Positions 1 to 6,142 are shown, counted from the stretch's first letter. The stretch: 13,327 bases of DNA from Alphaproteobacteria bacterium (GCA_027490875.1 JAIXXE010000058.1:1-13327); one strand, 5' to 3'. Made by a program: numbers and translations. Notes: a model not told the origin generated them from the sequence alone.

Positions 1-28
1 GGAGGTTCAAATCCTCTCGCCCCGACCA
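1..28 (+). tRNA. tRNA-Pro, 3' end only (cut by window edge)
   Basis: The first 28 bases are the T-arm, 3' acceptor strand and encoded CCA of a tRNA. The T-stem GAGG pairs with CCTC around a TTCAAAT loop, followed by acceptor strand CGCCCCG, discriminator A and CCA. A 3' strand ending in G72 implies C1-G72, which with A73 is characteristic of bacterial tRNA-Pro, and the 3' third closely resembles E. coli tRNA-Pro. The anticodon lies outside the window, so the isoacceptor is unknown. tRNA identity is certain; Pro is a strong inference. Confidence 0.85.
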
Positions 29-46
29 ATTCACCGAAGGTGAATT
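28..46 (+). other. Perfect 8-bp hairpin just after tRNA-Pro
   Basis: AATTCACC and GGTGAATT form a perfect 8-bp stem around a GAA loop, beginning on the last base of the tRNA CCA end. No T-run follows, so it is not a classical intrinsic terminator. It may protect or help process the tRNA 3' end. The rest of the spacer to 321 holds a bulged stem at 61-80 (GCAGGGG with CCCCTTGC) and the promoter listed separately. Confidence 0.45.
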
Positions 47-265
47 CATCAAAGGGGGGTGCAGGGGGTTTACCCCTTGCAAATGCAGCGAGTAGCACAA
101 AGTTAGCCGGTGCGCGTTAGCGCATAATAGGCGTGAAGAGACGTGCGGGCGGAACTGCCTGCACGACCAAAGTTTTCAATTTTTTGAGTTAACCTTAAAA
201 TCCAAGCCTTCAAAGCTGTATTAAGCATGACTTAAAACTATTTTGAAAATTGTTCAGTAATCTTC

Positions 266-294
266 TTGACAGTGTTTGATTAGCGTGCGTAAAT
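266..294 (+). promoter_or_regulatory. Candidate sigma70-type promoter of the umuD-like gene
   Basis: A perfect -35 hexamer TTGACA at 266-271 is followed after 17 bases by a weak -10 GTAAAT at 289-294 (TAAATC one base further is an alternative). This places the start about 20 bases before the GAGGAG ribosome site at 308-313. The 10-mer GACTTAAAAC occurs upstream at 229-238 and again across the first codons at 326-335, and a TTAAG-N5-CTTAA dyad lies at 221-235. I see no standard LexA box. Confidence 0.5.
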
Positions 295-321
295 CCATCA
301 TACCAACGAGGAGAGAGTGCG

Positions 322-864
322 ATGGGACTTAAAACACTACAACGCGGTGGGCGGCGGGCAGGGGCCGGCAGACCACGCGGAACAGGTCAGTACGGACAGG
401 CCACCAAGCCAGTGCGGGTGCCAGAAAGTATGATTGAGTCGGTTAAGGCCTTTGTGCTGCACGGTGGCGAGGATCCTCTCCGTGCTCTGCCCTTGTTTGG
501 TACCGCAGTGCGGGCAGGGGTGCCAACCTTTGCCGATGACCATATTGAATCTCGCATTGATTTGCACACCCACCTGGTGCCCCACCCCCAGACGACATTT
601 TTTGTGAGGGTTCAGGGTGACAGCATGGAGAATGCCGGGATTCAGGAAGGCGATTTGCTGGTCGTCGACCGCTCACTGCCCGCGCGGGAAGGGACGATTA
701 TCATTGCCGCGGTGGATGGTGAACTGACGGTGAAGCGCTACCGACTTCGGAACGGCCAAACCGAGTTGGTGCCGGAAAACGAGCGCTATAAGGTTTTAAC
801 CGTGACGCCGGAGATGGATTTTCATATCTGGGGTGTGGTGACCAGCGTGATTCATCGCGTATAA
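322..864 (+). CDS. UmuD-like S24 family self-cleaving peptidase with extended basic N-terminus
   Basis: This 180-residue protein aligns with UmuD over residues 56-180. It has the PLFGTAVRAG-VPTF cleavage region (predicted A65-G66, where UmuD uses C-G), catalytic Ser101 in GDSM, and Lys138 in VDGELTVKRY. In the family, RecA filaments stimulate self-cleavage and UmuD' then partners UmuC as polymerase V in SOS mutagenesis. The N-terminal arm before the cleavage site is about 65 residues against 24 in E. coli UmuD. It holds an AT-hook-like GRPRG in a basic segment (9-20) and a ribbon-helix-helix-like VRVPESMIESVKAFV (31-45), so it may bind DNA like a repressor. No umuC follows. The start is supported by GAGGAG 8 bases upstream. 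Alternative: a small LexA-like regulator. Family call is secure; partner and regulon are unknown. Confidence 0.85.
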   Translation: MGLKTLQRGGRRAGAGRPRGTGQYGQATKPVRVPESMIESVKAFVLHGGEDPLRALPLFGTAVRAGVPTFADDHIESRIDLHTHLVPHPQTTFFVRVQGDSMENAGIQEGDLLVVDRSLPAREGTIIIAAVDGELTVKRYRLRNGQTELVPENERYKVLTVTPEMDFHIWGVVTSVIHRV

Positions 865-898
865 CCCACTATTTAACTGTTAAAGAAAGATTACGTTC

Positions 899-1039
899 AT
901 GATGCGGACATTCGTTGCGGCGTTGCTAGCGTTTGGGAGTGGTTGGTTAGCGTTTGGGGTTGCCTTGGCCAATGCGCCTGCCGAACTGGCAATGCAAGAT
1001 CAGGCGGGGCTTGTCATTGTTTCTCACCGTGCCCCATAG
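899..1039 (+). CDS. Small ORF of 46 residues with signal-peptide-like N-terminus
   Basis: An ATG at 899 opens a 46-residue frame ending in TAG at 1037-1039. The N-terminus has one Arg (R3), then a hydrophobic stretch to about residue 24, then ALANA-PAEL, a plausible AXA signal peptidase site. The mature part would be only about 20 residues and ends VSHRAP. A weak purine-rich ribosome site (AAAGAAAGA, 882-890) precedes it. The stop is 7 bases before the GTG of the glycosyltransferase, suggesting translational coupling. I recognise no family. It could be a secreted peptide, a leader peptide, or the decayed start of a larger exported protein. Confidence 0.45.
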   Translation: MMRTFVAALLAFGSGWLAFGVALANAPAELAMQDQAGLVIVSHRAP

Positions 1040-1046
1040 TGTTTAG

Positions 1047-2084
1047 GTGAAGATTCTGCACGCGATTTTGAGTGGTGAGTTTGCGGGTGCTGAGGGGTAC
1101 GTTGCGTCGCTTGCTCGGTTGCAAGCGCAGGCCGGGCATGAGGTGAGGGTGGTGGTACCTGCCAATGCCCCAGTACCACGGTGGCAGACCGAGCTGGCTG
1201 TGCCCGATGCTAAGATTGCCCCTGCCTTGCTGGTGTTGCCCTGGTGGGCCAGCTATCGCATCACGCGTTGGCTGGCGGCGTGGATTATAGCCCAATACAC
1301 ACGCGGTTTTGAAGCCGAGGTGCTGCATAGCCATCTTGGCCGCGCCCATACGGTGTTGGCACGCGTCGCCAAGGGGCTTGGGTTACGCCACATTGGGACG
1401 TTGCATTTGCGTTACAAACCAAAGGAGCACGCAGCCTGCCACGGCCTCATTGCGATTGCTGATTGGCAGTTGCAGGAAGTGCCCCCCCATTACCGAGGCA
1501 AGGTGCAGCGGGTATGGAATTGGTTACCGCGTGCGCCGCAGGCTGTTGAGCCGCTGGCCCGTGCTAAGGATGGAATTTTTTGCTTTGGTTCCGTTGGGCG
1601 GCTGCATCCGCAAAAGGGGATGACGACCTTGGTCAAGGCTTTTCAGCAGGCATTTCCAACCGATCAAAGGGTTCGCCTAGAACTGGTGGGCGAAGGGCCA
1701 GAGCGCCCTTTGCTTGAAGACTTGTGCCGCAATGACTCCCGCGTGGTGTTACAAGGCTACCAGAATACCGTAGAAACTTTCTACCGACGTTGGAATGCCT
1801 ATGTTTCGGCAGCACGTTACGAACCCTTTGGCCTGACGATTTTGGAAGCCATGAGCCATGGTTTGCCGTTGGTCTGTACACGGACCGAGGGCCCGCGTGA
1901 GTATTTGGTCACGCAGCCAACTCAGCCGTGGTGGGCTGTGCCCGATGAGGTTGGCAGTCTGGCAGCAGCCTTGCAAGAGTGTCGGCAAGCCAACCTTGCG
2001 CGCGTTGACTATGATTTAGTCCCCTTTGCCCCTAAGTGTGCGGCGGCGCAAATCGAGGATTTTTATAAGGAGATACTGGCATGA
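1047..2084 (+). CDS. GT4-family glycosyltransferase
   Basis: This 345-residue protein has the two-domain GT-B layout of retaining sugar-nucleotide glycosyltransferases. The N-terminal acceptor domain starts MKILHAILSG-FAGAEGYVA, the usual opening of the family. The C-terminal donor domain has GSVGRLHPQKGM (R185, K190 contact the nucleotide phosphates), LVGEGPER, and the EX7E motif from E259 to E267. It would add a sugar to a cell-surface glycan or lipid on the cytoplasmic face; donor and acceptor cannot be read from sequence. The start is GTG at 1047, chosen because it gives the family N-terminus, but it has no clear ribosome site and may depend on coupling to the small ORF ending 7 bases earlier. 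The stop overlaps the next gene by 4 bases. Confidence 0.9.
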   Translation: MKILHAILSGEFAGAEGYVASLARLQAQAGHEVRVVVPANAPVPRWQTELAVPDAKIAPALLVLPWWASYRITRWLAAWIIAQYTRGFEAEVLHSHLGRAHTVLARVAKGLGLRHIGTLHLRYKPKEHAACHGLIAIADWQLQEVPPHYRGKVQRVWNWLPRAPQAVEPLARAKDGIFCFGSVGRLHPQKGMTTLVKAFQQAFPTDQRVRLELVGEGPERPLLEDLCRNDSRVVLQGYQNTVETFYRRWNAYVSAARYEPFGLTILEAMSHGLPLVCTRTEGPREYLVTQPTQPWWAVPDEVGSLAAALQECRQANLARVDYDLVPFAPKCAAAQIEDFYKEILA

Positions 2085-2545
2085 CACTCTGGCAAGTAAT
2101 GGCCTTTTTCATTGTGGCTGGTGGGGCTGCCTACACCTATGTGGTGCAGCCGATGAGCCTAGAACTTGGCGTGCCCCGCCTGACCTGCTGGTGGGATGGT
2201 GGCGTTTACCTGCGTGCCACCAAGCAGGAACGTGGTTACCGTGCGATGATGCAGCAGAGTGATGAAAACCGTGCGCGGGTTCAGCGCGGGGAAGCCAAGG
2301 GTTGCTTTAATGAAGGACGCTGTGTGCTCACCCGTGCCGAGGCGCTTGGAGCGTTGGAACAGCAGATGATCTACTGGACGGCAGTGGGTGGTGGCGAGCT
2401 GCTAAAGGGCAATGTGCTGGGGATGCTTGGGATGCGCAGCGAGGAGGCCGCAAGGGCCAAACAGGCTGAAGCCCAGTATTGCATCAACTATTTGGCCGAG
2501 CAGCGGAAACCCCTGACCGAAGGGGCGCCTGAGCCTACGCCCTAA
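2081..2545 (+). CDS. Hypothetical protein with N-terminal membrane anchor
   Basis: I do not recognise this 154-residue protein. Residues about 4-24 form one hydrophobic segment (MAFFIVAGGAAYTYVV), a signal anchor or uncleaved signal. The rest is polar with a WWDGG patch (37-41), four cysteines (C36, C75, C81, C134), a largely helical middle, and a Pro-rich tail ending EGAPEPTP. ATG overlaps the glycosyltransferase stop as ATGA, and AAGGAG lies 8 bases upstream, so translation start is well supported and the two genes are very probably co-expressed. A role near the glycosyltransferase at the membrane is plausible by context only. With the anchor N-in, the cysteines would lie in the periplasm and could form disulfides. 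Confidence 0.75.
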   Translation: MTLWQVMAFFIVAGGAAYTYVVQPMSLELGVPRLTCWWDGGVYLRATKQERGYRAMMQQSDENRARVQRGEAKGCFNEGRCVLTRAEALGALEQQMIYWTAVGGGELLKGNVLGMLGMRSEEAARAKQAEAQYCINYLAEQRKPLTEGAPEPTP

Positions 2546-2562
2546 ATGCCCTATCAATGAAA

Positions 2563-2668
2563 TCCCCGCCCCAACGGGAGAAGACGGTTTCTGATAATTT
2601 TCTGTTTCAGCGTTCAATGCGCCTATCAGAATTATCATCAAAACCATCTCTCAACCGTGGGGCGGGGA
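2563..2668. repeat. Large imperfect inverted repeat (about 106 bp hairpin)
   Basis: Perfect 11-bp ends (TCCCCGCCCCA at 2563-2573 and TGGGGCGGGGA at 2658-2668) enclose arms that keep pairing inward with small bulges: GAGA-GA and GGTTT (2578-2590) with AAACC-TCTCTC (2641-2652), then GATAATT (2593-2599) with AATTATC (2630-2636). The loop is about 2611-2620. It lies between two convergent genes, so it could act as a bidirectional transcription barrier, although neither arm is followed by a T-run. It could also be a palindromic repeat or miniature mobile element, or a structured RNA. A second stem, GCGAGCC/GGCTCGC (2672-2678 with 2708-2714), follows directly. No gene is seen between 2546 and 2776. 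Confidence 0.7.
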
Positions 2669-2776
2669 GGCGCGAGCCTGGAACTGCCGGGTTAGGGGCG
2701 CTCAGCGGGCTCGCTTGTCGTTAAAAGGAATTCGTTGAACACAGTGTGGGGCAGTTTTGCAGGAATACAAGTGATA

Positions 2777-3571
2777 CTAAACATCTGATTTTATTGTAGG
2801 GCCGAGAATATGGGCGCCGGTGTCGACCATCAGCACCTCGCCGGTGGTGCCGCTGCCTAACGATGACAGCAGATACAACGCCGCACCTGCCACGTCCTCT
2901 TGGGTGACCAAGCGGCGCAGGGGGGCGGTGGCCTCGTGGTGTTTCAGCATGCCACCAAACCCACCAATGCCACGGGCTGCCAATGTGTTAATCGGCCCTG
3001 CCGAGATGGCATTCACGCGGTAGCCCTGTGGGCCCAGTTCGGCTGCCAGGTAGCGCGTGGCGCTTTCCAAAGCTGCCTTGGCCACGCCCATAATGTTGTA
3101 ATTGGGCACCACCTTGGTACTACCTTCGTAGGTGAGAGTGAGCAGGCTGGCGTTGGGTGCCAAGGCGCCTTCCAAGGCCTTGGTGAGGGCAATGAAGCTA
3201 AAGCAGCTCACTTCTAGAGCTGTGCGGAAGCCCTCGCGGGTGGTGCTGGTAATGCCGCCCTTAAGCTCTTCCTTGTTGGCAAAGGCTACGGCGTGCACCA
3301 CAAAATCCAGTTGGTTGCCCGCTTGGCTGAAATGCTTGCCAAGCGTAGCGAGGTGGCCGTCATCCTGCACATCGCAGGCCATCACATCGGCTTCCAGCTG
3401 CGCGGCCATGGGCAGGACGCGGCGTTGCATGGCTTCGTTGGGGTAGGTGAGGGTGAGCTTGGCGCCTGCGGCATGGGCTGCTTGGGCTATCCCCCAGGCC
3501 AGGCTCCATTCGTTGGCTACGCCTAAAATCAGGCCATTTTTACCCTTAAGAAGTTGCGCAGTGCTGTTCAT
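2777..3571 (-). CDS. fabI: Enoyl-[acyl-carrier-protein] reductase (NADH), FabI type
   Basis: FabI reduces trans-2-enoyl-ACP in the last step of each fatty-acid elongation cycle in the cytoplasm. The 264-residue length fits. The cofactor region GLILGVANEWSLAWGIA near the N-terminus has the atypical Rossmann pattern of FabI. VVHAVAFAN (91-99) follows, and the catalytic set is Tyr148, Tyr158 and Lys165 in YEG...VPNYNIMGVAK, matching Y146, Y156 and K163 of the E. coli enzyme. VNAISAGPINTLAA (186-199) is the conserved NAD-binding segment. The residue equivalent to E. coli Gly93 is Ala, common in this family. The upstream region lacks a strong ribosome site, and the gene starts 45 bases from the divergent mbfA. 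Confidence 0.95.
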   Translation of the reverse strand: MNSTAQLLKGKNGLILGVANEWSLAWGIAQAAHAAGAKLTLTYPNEAMQRRVLPMAAQLEADVMACDVQDDGHLATLGKHFSQAGNQLDFVVHAVAFANKEELKGGITSTTREGFRTALEVSCFSFIALTKALEGALAPNASLLTLTYEGSTKVVPNYNIMGVAKAALESATRYLAAELGPQGYRVNAISAGPINTLAARGIGGFGGMLKHHEATAPLRRLVTQEDVAGAALYLLSSLGSGTTGEVLMVDTGAHILGPTIKSDV

Positions 3572-3616
3572 GGGCGCATTCTAGCGCCAGATGAAAAAAC
3601 AGGAAAGCCTAAACTG

Positions 3617-4594
3617 ATGCCGTTCTTTGCCCCAGCCAAGCGCCTGTTTACCTCGCTCAGTGAGGCCGAGGTGTTGGCACTGGCAATTGGGGCCGAGGAA
3701 GAAGATGGCCGCATTTACCGCGATATTGCCCATCGGCTTGACGCCAGCTTCCCTACCAGCGCCAAGGTTTTTGCGGCCATGGCTGAAGAGGAAGAGGGGC
3801 ACCGACGGGCACTGCTCACGCTCTTTCGGCTTAAGTTTGGCGAACATATTCCCTTGGTACGGCGCGAGGATATTGCGGGCTTTACCCGCCCTGAACCCCT
3901 CTGGTTGGCGCATGAGTTAAACCCAGAGGCGCTCTGGACGATGGCCGAGCAGCTGGAGGTTCAGGCCGGGAACTTCTACACACTGGCCGCCCAACGTAGC
4001 CAAGATGTAGCCGTGCGTAAGCTGCTGGGCGATTTGGCCGCCGCCGAGCGCGGTCACGAAAAGCGCGCCAATACATTGCAATATAGCCTGCTCACGCCCG
4101 ACAGCAAGCTGGCCGAGCAGGCCACCGCGCGCCAACAGGTGGTGTTGCAGGTGGTGCAACCAGGGCTGGCTGGGCTGATAGATGGCTCGGTTTCTACGTT
4201 GGCGCCGCTCTTTGCCGCTGCCATGGCAACGCACGACAGCCACGCCACGCTGCTGGTGGGGCTGGCGGCCAGTGTGGGGGCAGGAATCTCGATGGGGTTA
4301 ACCGAAGGCTTAAGCGATGACGGCAAAATTTCTGGCCGCGGTAGCCCGTGGCTGCGTGGCACGGTATGTGGCGTGGCCACCATGCTGGGCGGCCTTGGCC
4401 ATACCTTGCCTTACCTGCTGACCGATATCTGGACTGCGACCGCCGTAGCTTTGGGGGTGGTGGTGATTGAATTGGCCGCCATTGCCTACATTCGCTGGCA
4501 TTTTATGAAGAGCCCGCTGCTGCCTACCCTCTTTCAAGTGGTCTTAGGGGGGGCGTTGGTGGTGGCGGTGGGCTTGATTCTGGGCGGAAGTTAG
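3617..4594 (+). CDS. mbfA: MbfA-type iron exporter: ferritin-like domain fused to VIT1 membrane domain
   Basis: MbfA (erythrin-VIT1 family) exports iron across the inner membrane and protects against iron and peroxide stress in rhizobia and Agrobacterium. The protein has 325 residues. Residues 13-150 form a rubrerythrin-like four-helix di-iron domain with a Glu-rich first helix (EEEDGRIYRDIA, 27-38), E59-x-x-H62, E114 and E144-x-x-H147. Residues about 178-325 form the VIT1/CCC1 membrane domain, starting PGLAGLIDGSVSTLAPLFAA, with hydrophobic segments near 190-204, 210-228, 248-268, 272-293 and 302-322. I place the start at the ATG with AGGAAAG 9 bases upstream; an in-frame ATG at 3554 would overlap fabI and add a non-family extension. 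Irr or other iron control is known for relatives but I could not identify an operator here. Confidence 0.92.
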   Translation: MPFFAPAKRLFTSLSEAEVLALAIGAEEEDGRIYRDIAHRLDASFPTSAKVFAAMAEEEEGHRRALLTLFRLKFGEHIPLVRREDIAGFTRPEPLWLAHELNPEALWTMAEQLEVQAGNFYTLAAQRSQDVAVRKLLGDLAAAERGHEKRANTLQYSLLTPDSKLAEQATARQQVVLQVVQPGLAGLIDGSVSTLAPLFAAAMATHDSHATLLVGLAASVGAGISMGLTEGLSDDGKISGRGSPWLRGTVCGVATMLGGLGHTLPYLLTDIWTATAVALGVVVIELAAIAYIRWHFMKSPLLPTLFQVVLGGALVVAVGLILGGS

Positions 4595-4636
4595 GCAGCG
4601 GATTGGTTTGGAATAGGCCAAACTTGGCCCAGATGG

Positions 4637-4665
4637 TTGACAGCCCCGCGCGGTTGCCGCATAAG
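4637..4665 (+). promoter_or_regulatory. Promoter of tRNA-Asn
   Basis: Perfect -35 TTGACA (4637-4642), a 17-base spacer, and -10 CATAAG (4660-4665, four of six consensus bases). Transcription would start near 4672, about 9 bases before the mature tRNA 5' end. Confidence 0.65.
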
Positions 4666-4680
4666 CGCCTCGTTGTCTGC

Positions 4681-4755
4681 TCCGGCGTAGCTCAGCGGTA
4701 GAGCATCGGACTGTTAATCCGCAGGTCGCTGGTTCGATCCCAGCCGCCGGAGCCA
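4681..4755 (+). tRNA. tRNA-Asn (GTT)
   Basis: A complete 75-base cloverleaf. Acceptor TCCGGCG (4681-4687) pairs with CGCCGGA (4745-4751), then discriminator G and encoded CCA. The D-arm is GCTC/GAGC. Anticodon GTT at 4713-4715 sits in loop CTGTTAA. The T-arm GCTGG/CCAGC encloses TTCGATC. GTT decodes AAC/AAU (Asn), and the U1-A72, G73 ends resemble E. coli tRNA-Asn. The top pair of the anticodon stem is a T-C mismatch, the only oddity. Confidence 0.97.
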
Positions 4756-4782
4756 ACGTAGTTTACCATCCGTACATAATGA

Positions 4783-4847
4783 TGCGGATTAACAGCTCAT
4801 CGGACTGATAATGTGATGACGTGCCCTACGGGCACTGGCCGCAGGTC
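4783..4847. pseudogene. Rearranged fragments of the tRNA-Asn anticodon arm
   Basis: Just downstream of tRNA-Asn, three blocks repeat it. TGCGGATTAACAG (4783-4795) is the exact reverse complement of 13 bases of the tRNA (4711-4723). CATCGGACTGATAAT (4798-4812) copies tRNA 4704-4718 in direct orientation with one mismatch. CCGCAGGTC (4839-4847) copies tRNA 4719-4727. In the tRNA the last two blocks are contiguous. Here 26 bases (4813-4838), including a perfect GTGCCC-TAC-GGGCAC hairpin (4821-4835), separate them. It cannot fold as a tRNA and is probably a decayed duplicate or the scar of a recombination event. Confidence 0.5.
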
Positions 4848-4849
4848 AC

Positions 4850-5818
4850 CTAATCCTTCAACTGCTTAAAGATGGCCGTAACCTTAGGGCCTTCGCGGGT
4901 GAGCTGCACCACGCCGTAAATATCCATCTGCAGCTGGCGCTTGAGGACGTTCAGGGCGCTGTCGGCCACTTCGCCGTTCAGCATCACGCGGTTGACCACG
5001 GCATCGAGCGCCGCATCGGGGTTGTTGCTGTGAATGGTTGCCATGCTGCCTTCGTGACCGGTGTTGATGGCGCTGCAAAAGGTAAAGGCGTTTTCCTTAC
5101 GGATTTCCCCAAGCAAAATGCGGTCGGGGCGCATCCGCAGTGTGGCATTAAGCATCTCGCGGATTTCTTTCCCGGAAGGGTCGCGGCTGGCGCCACCGAA
5201 CAGCAACGGAGTCCAGTTATGGTGCGGCACGTCAAGCTCCGGCACGTCTTCCAGTGTAATCAATCGCTCGTGCATGGGGATGTACTTGAGCGCGGCATTC
5301 ATAAAGCTGGTTTTACCCGTACTGGTCCCGCCCGAAATGAGCAGGGTTTTTTTATTAATGACGCAATCAATCACGCGGTCGCGCACCTCTTGGGCCATCA
5401 CGAAGCTGTCGAGCGTATAGTTTTTGACGTGCTGAATCCGTACCGTCATGGAAAACTTTTTGCCGCAATGGTGCCCGCCGACAATCTGCACGCGGTGCCC
5501 GCCGGGCATTTTGCAACTCAGCACGGGGTGCTCGGGGGTATAGATGTTGTTCGAAAGATTGGCCAGCATGCGGGCGCAATCTTCCAACTGATTGAGCGTC
5601 AGTTCGGGGGCTTCAACCCACTTCCAGCTGCCATCGGGGAATTCGTAGCCCACTTCGCCGGGTTGGTTGATGACGACTTCGCGGATGTTGGGTTCGGCAA
5701 AGTATTTGAGCAGTGGCCCTAAAAAACGGGTTTCGACTTTATTTAGGCCATACTTTTCGCCCAAGGCAATCAGTTCGGGGGTGAGGGCCTGACCAGCTTG
5801 GGAAATGAGGTTGCTCAT
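4850..5818 (-). CDS. virB11: VirB11-type secretion ATPase
   Basis: This 322-residue protein matches the hexameric inner-membrane-associated ATPases that power type IV secretion (VirB11) and, more distantly, type II and Tad pili. Walker A is GGTSTGKT (163-170). The Asp box is TLEDVPEL (188-195), Walker B RILLGEIR (233-240, Glu238), and the His box TGHEGSMATIHSN (253-265). The N-terminal domain (about 30-130) has the REVVINQPGEVGYE segment typical of VirB11. The length equals that of canonical VirB11. No other VirB gene is visible on either side; the next minus-strand gene upstream is an unrelated small ORF beyond a terminator. It may serve a secretion locus elsewhere. There is no ribosome site before the ATG; see the leaderless promoter entry. 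Tad-type CpaF is a less likely alternative because the long CpaF N-terminus is missing. Confidence 0.9.
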   Translation of the reverse strand: MSNLISQAGQALTPELIALGEKYGLNKVETRFLGPLLKYFAEPNIREVVINQPGEVGYEFPDGSWKWVEAPELTLNQLEDCARMLANLSNNIYTPEHPVLSCKMPGGHRVQIVGGHHCGKKFSMTVRIQHVKNYTLDSFVMAQEVRDRVIDCVINKKTLLISGGTSTGKTSFMNAALKYIPMHERLITLEDVPELDVPHHNWTPLLFGGASRDPSGKEIREMLNATLRMRPDRILLGEIRKENAFTFCSAINTGHEGSMATIHSNNPDAALDAVVNRVMLNGEVADSALNVLKRQLQMDIYGVVQLTREGPKVTAIFKQLKD

Positions 5819-5824
5819 GCAGCA

Positions 5825-5853
5825 GTTCTACGCAGGGCAGGGCTGCGCGCCAA
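5825..5853 (-). promoter_or_regulatory. Candidate promoter giving a leaderless virB11 transcript
   Basis: On the minus strand, TTGGCG (5853-5848), 17 bases, then TAGAAC (5830-5825), and six bases to the ATG at 5818. The predicted transcription start falls on the A of the start codon. This agrees with the absence of a Shine-Dalgarno sequence. Each hexamer matches consensus at four of six positions, so this is suggestive only. Confidence 0.35.
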
Positions 5854-5917
5854 GGGATTTGCCTGTGGCAGTGCTGAAAACGGCTGGGGGCTGTGGCCAC
5901 GGCAACACCTTAGCCAC

Positions 5918-5955
5918 AAAAAATTCCCTGACGCGCGGACGCGGCAGGGATTTTT
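5918..5955 (-). terminator. Intrinsic terminator, potentially bidirectional
   Basis: Stem TCCCTG/CAGGGA (5925-5930 with 5945-5950), with inner CGCG/CGCG pairing past an A-G mismatch. On the minus strand the stem is followed by ATTTTTTG, an excellent terminator for transcripts from the small basic ORF (6143-6316) before virB11. On the plus strand it is followed by TTTTT, so it can also work that way. Confidence 0.7.
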
Positions 5956-6142
5956 CGACGGTTTATTGCCCAAAACCGTTTAAGGGAGACCAATCACCCC
6001 CTTTGGTGCGGGGGTGAGCCTTCCCAAAGGGTGGGTGCGGGCGTGGCCCGCGAATGGGGGGACAGGGGGGTGCGCATGGCGCCTCCGTGGTTAGGCGGCT
6101 GGGCCGCCGGTGAAGCAACGCCGGGTGGCGCCGCGGAAAGGG
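5956..6142. other. Gene-free stretch with stem-loops and G-tracts
   Basis: I see no credible gene in the non-coding block 5819-6142. Besides the promoter and terminator listed, it holds a perfect stem TCACCCCC/GGGGGTGA (5994-6001 with 6010-6017), a perfect stem GCGGGC-GTG-GCCCGC (6037-6051), and a run of G-tracts between 6029 and 6070 ending in two G6 blocks separated by ACA. An RNA gene is possible, but no signature of SRP RNA, 6S RNA, RNase P RNA or tmRNA is visible. Confidence 0.4.

Noticed and set aside
252..265. GTTC-N6-CTTC resembling the alphaproteobacterial SOS box
   Set aside because: The known box is GTTC-N7-GTTC. Here the spacing is six and the second half is CTTC, so I do not call a LexA site.
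872..884. TTTAAC-T-GTTAAA dyad just after the umuD-like stop
   Set aside because: The perfect arms are only 6 bp and AT-rich; too weak for a terminator and common by chance.
5030..5722. A 230-residue plus-strand open frame opposite virB11
   Set aside because: It is antisense to a clear VirB11 ATPase with intact motifs, and its translation has no recognisable domain.
5819..6142. A classical structured RNA gene (SRP RNA, 6S, RNase P RNA, tmRNA) in the non-coding block
   Set aside because: None of the conserved signatures is present; only short stem-loops and G-tracts are visible.
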